A DNA stretch of 64,000 nt, from positions 212,494,093 to 212,558,092 of the forward strand of contig OX352773.1 in the NCBI GenBank assembly GCA_947095535.1. Direction: 5' to 3'. The DNA comes from Poecilobothrus nobilitatus. Its lineage: Eukaryota; Arthropoda; Insecta; Diptera; Dolichopodidae. This document shows, piece after piece, positions 61,062 through 64,000 of this stretch (the stretch's first letter is position 1; the number at the start of each line of letters is the position of its first letter). The notes beneath the pieces are model-generated. The model was given only the letters and a program-made list of their open reading frames with translations, made no database searches and was not told the origin of the DNA. The position numbers and the translations under genes were made by a program.

Positions 61062-64000
61062 AATATGTACAATGTTTTCAAAACGAAAAAAAAAAACTTA
61101 TTGATTTTTAACCTTGAAGAAAATGATTTCAAATGCCACACAATCAATATCAGACTACAAAAAACAATTTTTTATTTAAGTTTGGGAATAATAATATTGT
61201 TTGTACAAATTATATTCTCCTACCTACATAGTACATATTTTATTTTCTTTTTCCATATCTTACCTTGTAAAATTTACTTATTTGATTATTAAATAAAGTG
61301 GCATCCTTTTTTTTTTTTTTTTTTTGATATTAAAACATAGGTAAAAAAAAAATTAAGTAAAAACAAAAAAAAGAATAAAATAAATGAAACTGTTACCGAA
61401 AACTTTATTTTTACATAATATATTTTTTTCTTAATATTAAATATATGTATATATATATATATGCCTATATCCATATCAATTTATCTAAATATATAATAAC
61501 ACGCAAATGTATATAATATATGAATATATGTCATAAAATGAAGTATATATAAATTGGTGTCCTTAAGGATTTTTGTATTTTTTAATTTTATGTCATGAAA
61601 CAGATATAAGAAATTAAAAAAACAACAAAAAATAAGAATAAATAAATTAAAAAAAAAAAAATATCAATTCAGAAAGAAAGAGATAGCTGCGGTTACTCTG
61701 TATTAAGTAAAAGTAAGAAAAAGATAGGTTTACAAGCAACAAGGATAATTAATTATGTTATTTATGTTCTAATATAATGATATTATTTTTTTTATTTAGA
61801 TATGTTTTTTTTTTTGTTTATATTTAGTCTATATATGTGTAAACCTTATATTAATATACATATTCTATATTATCTATATATATATTTTTGAATATTTATT
61901 ATATATGTATATTATGTATAAATAAATATAAATATACACTTTATTTATTTGTTTTTTGTTCATAAGTGTTATAATAAATTATCCTGACTAATAAAGTTCT
62001 GAATATTGTTTATTTGGTTTTTTTTTTTTTTTTTTTTTATTTATTTATGGAATAAAACATATGAGTTTATTAGACATTTTTGGTCTAATAAAATTCAACT
62101 GGTATAAAGTAAATAAATAGATAGGAATAATATAAAGAATGTTTTATGTTGTAAGTTGTTAAAAGAAAATATTTAATATATTATCAACAGGATTGCAAAG
62201 AAATTTTTTTTTTTTTTTTTGTATAATTTTAAGAAAAATTTATAGATAGATATATCTATAGATATAATATTAAATTATGATGAAAAATAAAATACTTAAA
62301 GTATATTTATTTTTACAAAACCTTAGAAAAGTTTAAATAAGAGCATCATAGATATAAAAATTAGTGTTAAAGTGTAATAATTTTAATTGTTTAAAATGGA
62401 AACAAATGAAAAATAACAATAGTAAAAAGATAAATAAATACTTTATATATTTTTTTTTAAGATAAGTATTAAATAAATTATTTTTTTTTGCATTTCTTGA
62501 ATTTCTTGCGAGTAAAACATTTTTAGTTTAGCTCCACAGTACTTGACACTAAAATGTCAAGTTGTCAAAAATAAAAATAAAGTAGGTGATTGATGAAAGA
62601 TATTTAAATAGAGGAAAAAAAAAATATTTGTCAGGAAAAGTATCTAGTATTATCAGTTTTCAAGATAACTGATAACGGGATCCAAAATTTTCAAAAATAT
62701 GTTTTGTAAAATAATTCATATTTTCCTTTTTATTATATAAATCAAAAAATCATTTAAATTTTATTAGATAGTAAAGTTCAAATCTTATATTAATGTTTTA
62801 AATTTTAGCTTTTACAACCGATACCTTAATGCTTTATTAGCTTTCATTCTTATTGTATCAAAAAAATAAATTGGTAATTATTGTACAAATTTACAAAATT
62901 AAAGTTTAAAGTTTATTTTTTATAAACTCTTGTCATAAACTTAAATATTTGTCATAATTGAAATTATATCAAAAATTCGTTTAAATGCTTCTTCAAGACA
63001 TGACGCTTTGTTATAGATTTTACTTTAGATTTTCTTAGAGACTTTAGTGAAAAAAAAAACTAAATTTAGTTGGTTTAAGTGATTTATTGAGCACATATAG
63101 GTACGAATTTGCATAAAGTTAATATTTATTGTTGAAACCATTTGATAAGAAGAGTTTCTCTAGTATATTGATATAAATATATAATTTTTGTTTCCCTCGA
63201 AAGTACCTATAAGGTTTTTACTTCCCCATTGTTTTTATTTAAAACTTAGAAAAGTTGCAAAGTTGTTGTAACAAAATTTTTTTTTTTTTATCTCAAAAGA
63301 GATATTACAAAATTATGAATGAAAACTTCAAATGTCAAAACAAAATTTATATTTATGGTTTATGACAAGTTTCTTAAAATTGATAGTAATAAATGACATG
63401 TTATTCAAATATTCGAAGTAACAGCGTTGCGTATATTATGATCACATATTCGTAGAGCACAATAGCGACTACTGAAATGCGAAAAATAAGAATATTTATT
63501 GAGTTTTATAAAAATTTTTGAAACTATCTCACAAAAAAACGATTACTTCCTTCTGTTTAAAAGTCATTAGGGCCGAAAATTTAAAATTTGTTATTTTCAG
63601 ACGCTTGTAACCTATAGACCTATTAGAAATATGTTTAAAATAAGACCTAAAAATTAAGGCTGCAATATTATATTTTTATATGTGTTAATGGATTTTCTCA
63701 ATTATATAGGGCTTCCTTAAAACTAAAGAAAACTCTGTCTCGAAAAATATTCAGAAAAAAATTACAAATATTAATGCAAAAGTTTTCAACTTTGGTTTTA
63801 TATACCACCTAATGTAAGTTAAAATAACATTCCCAAGACGACGATTTCAATAAAGAGAACTTTAACAGATTTTTCTGAATCTAACAAATATTAAAAAAAG
63901 GTATCGAGTTTTAGAGTTAAAAAATATTTATCCACTCTATTTTCTGAACACATAACTGTATAATTTAATGATTCCTTCTTACTCTTAAAACAAAATTTTT
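61062..64000. other. AT-rich non-coding DNA
   Basis: Homopolymers and TA-rich stretches (for example 61441-61462). Open frames at 60939-61292 and 61289-61474 are low-complexity. No gene recognised to the window edge. Confidence 0.6.

Noticed and set aside
60869..61474. Gly/Ile/Phe-rich and Pro/Lys/Ile-rich frames (GFGIFVFGI, KIPKTKIPKPKIQ types)
   Set aside because: Translations of the aaatccca repeat arms of FB2 and poly-T tracts; low complexity.

Overview
The window looks like a 64-kb piece of a very AT-rich animal nuclear genome (by eye about one-fifth to one-quarter G+C). It is most likely an insect and probably a fly (Diptera). The basis is eukaryotic: poly-A-tailed and 5'-truncated non-LTR retrotransposons, tRNA-derived SINEs with target-site duplications, TIR elements, microsatellites, and a repeat tail (tandem ACGG-type units followed by an 'aaatcgactc' motif and 'atatatatac') of a kind I associate with fly dispersed repeats. 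I see no bacterial features, no rRNA, no intact tRNA gene, no CRISPR and no convincing host protein-coding gene. The whole window is best read as a gene desert or the inside of a very large intron. One candidate recursive splice site (acceptor directly followed by donor, 43670/43671, + strand) would fit the intron reading.

Layout. 1-11 kb: a decayed RTE-like reverse transcriptase with a 16-bp tail repeat (1.5-2.2 kb), then AT-rich DNA with two tRNA-like SINE remnants (7.2 and 8.7 kb) and a CTCF-like motif (10.05 kb). 11-30 kb: two + copies and one - copy of a dispersed repeat here called family C (11.2, 18.9, 29.6 kb), a SINE with an 11-bp target-site duplication (12.75 kb), and a second SINE copy nested inside a family C copy (19.4 kb). 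31-40 kb: a GC-richer unidentified block, a tRNA-like element (32.5 kb), a decayed RT with the GIPQGSVL and FAD(D/N) motifs (34.2-35.0 kb, - strand), an 18-bp minisatellite, and a 5'-truncated RNase H-bearing non-LTR element with a perfect 14-bp target-site duplication (38.6-39.8 kb).

40-48 kb: a perfect 27-bp inverted repeat (40.5 kb), a decayed ~145-bp tandem repeat (42.5 kb), the candidate recursive splice site, and a 1.43-kb TIR element with a regular 142-bp tandem array of alternating unit types (44.2-45.65 kb), which directly abuts another family C copy. 48-64 kb: an inverted-repeat cluster (48.8 kb), another SINE (53.1 kb), and two foldback-like DNA transposons. The first (54.76-55.69 kb) has a 23-bp TIR, an 8-bp near-perfect target duplication, a 23-bp subterminal tandem array on one side and a MULE-like transposase fragment. 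The second (60.1-61.05 kb) has arms built from short 'aaatccca' units and a perfect 9-bp target duplication. Their subterminal repeats share a TTTTGGGA(C/T)TT core.

The genes do not work together in any pathway: everything recognisable is mobile-element debris plus tandem and inverted repeats. The most novel items are the two related foldback-like elements, the dimeric 142-bp array inside its TIR element, the dispersed family C, and the possible recursive splice site.
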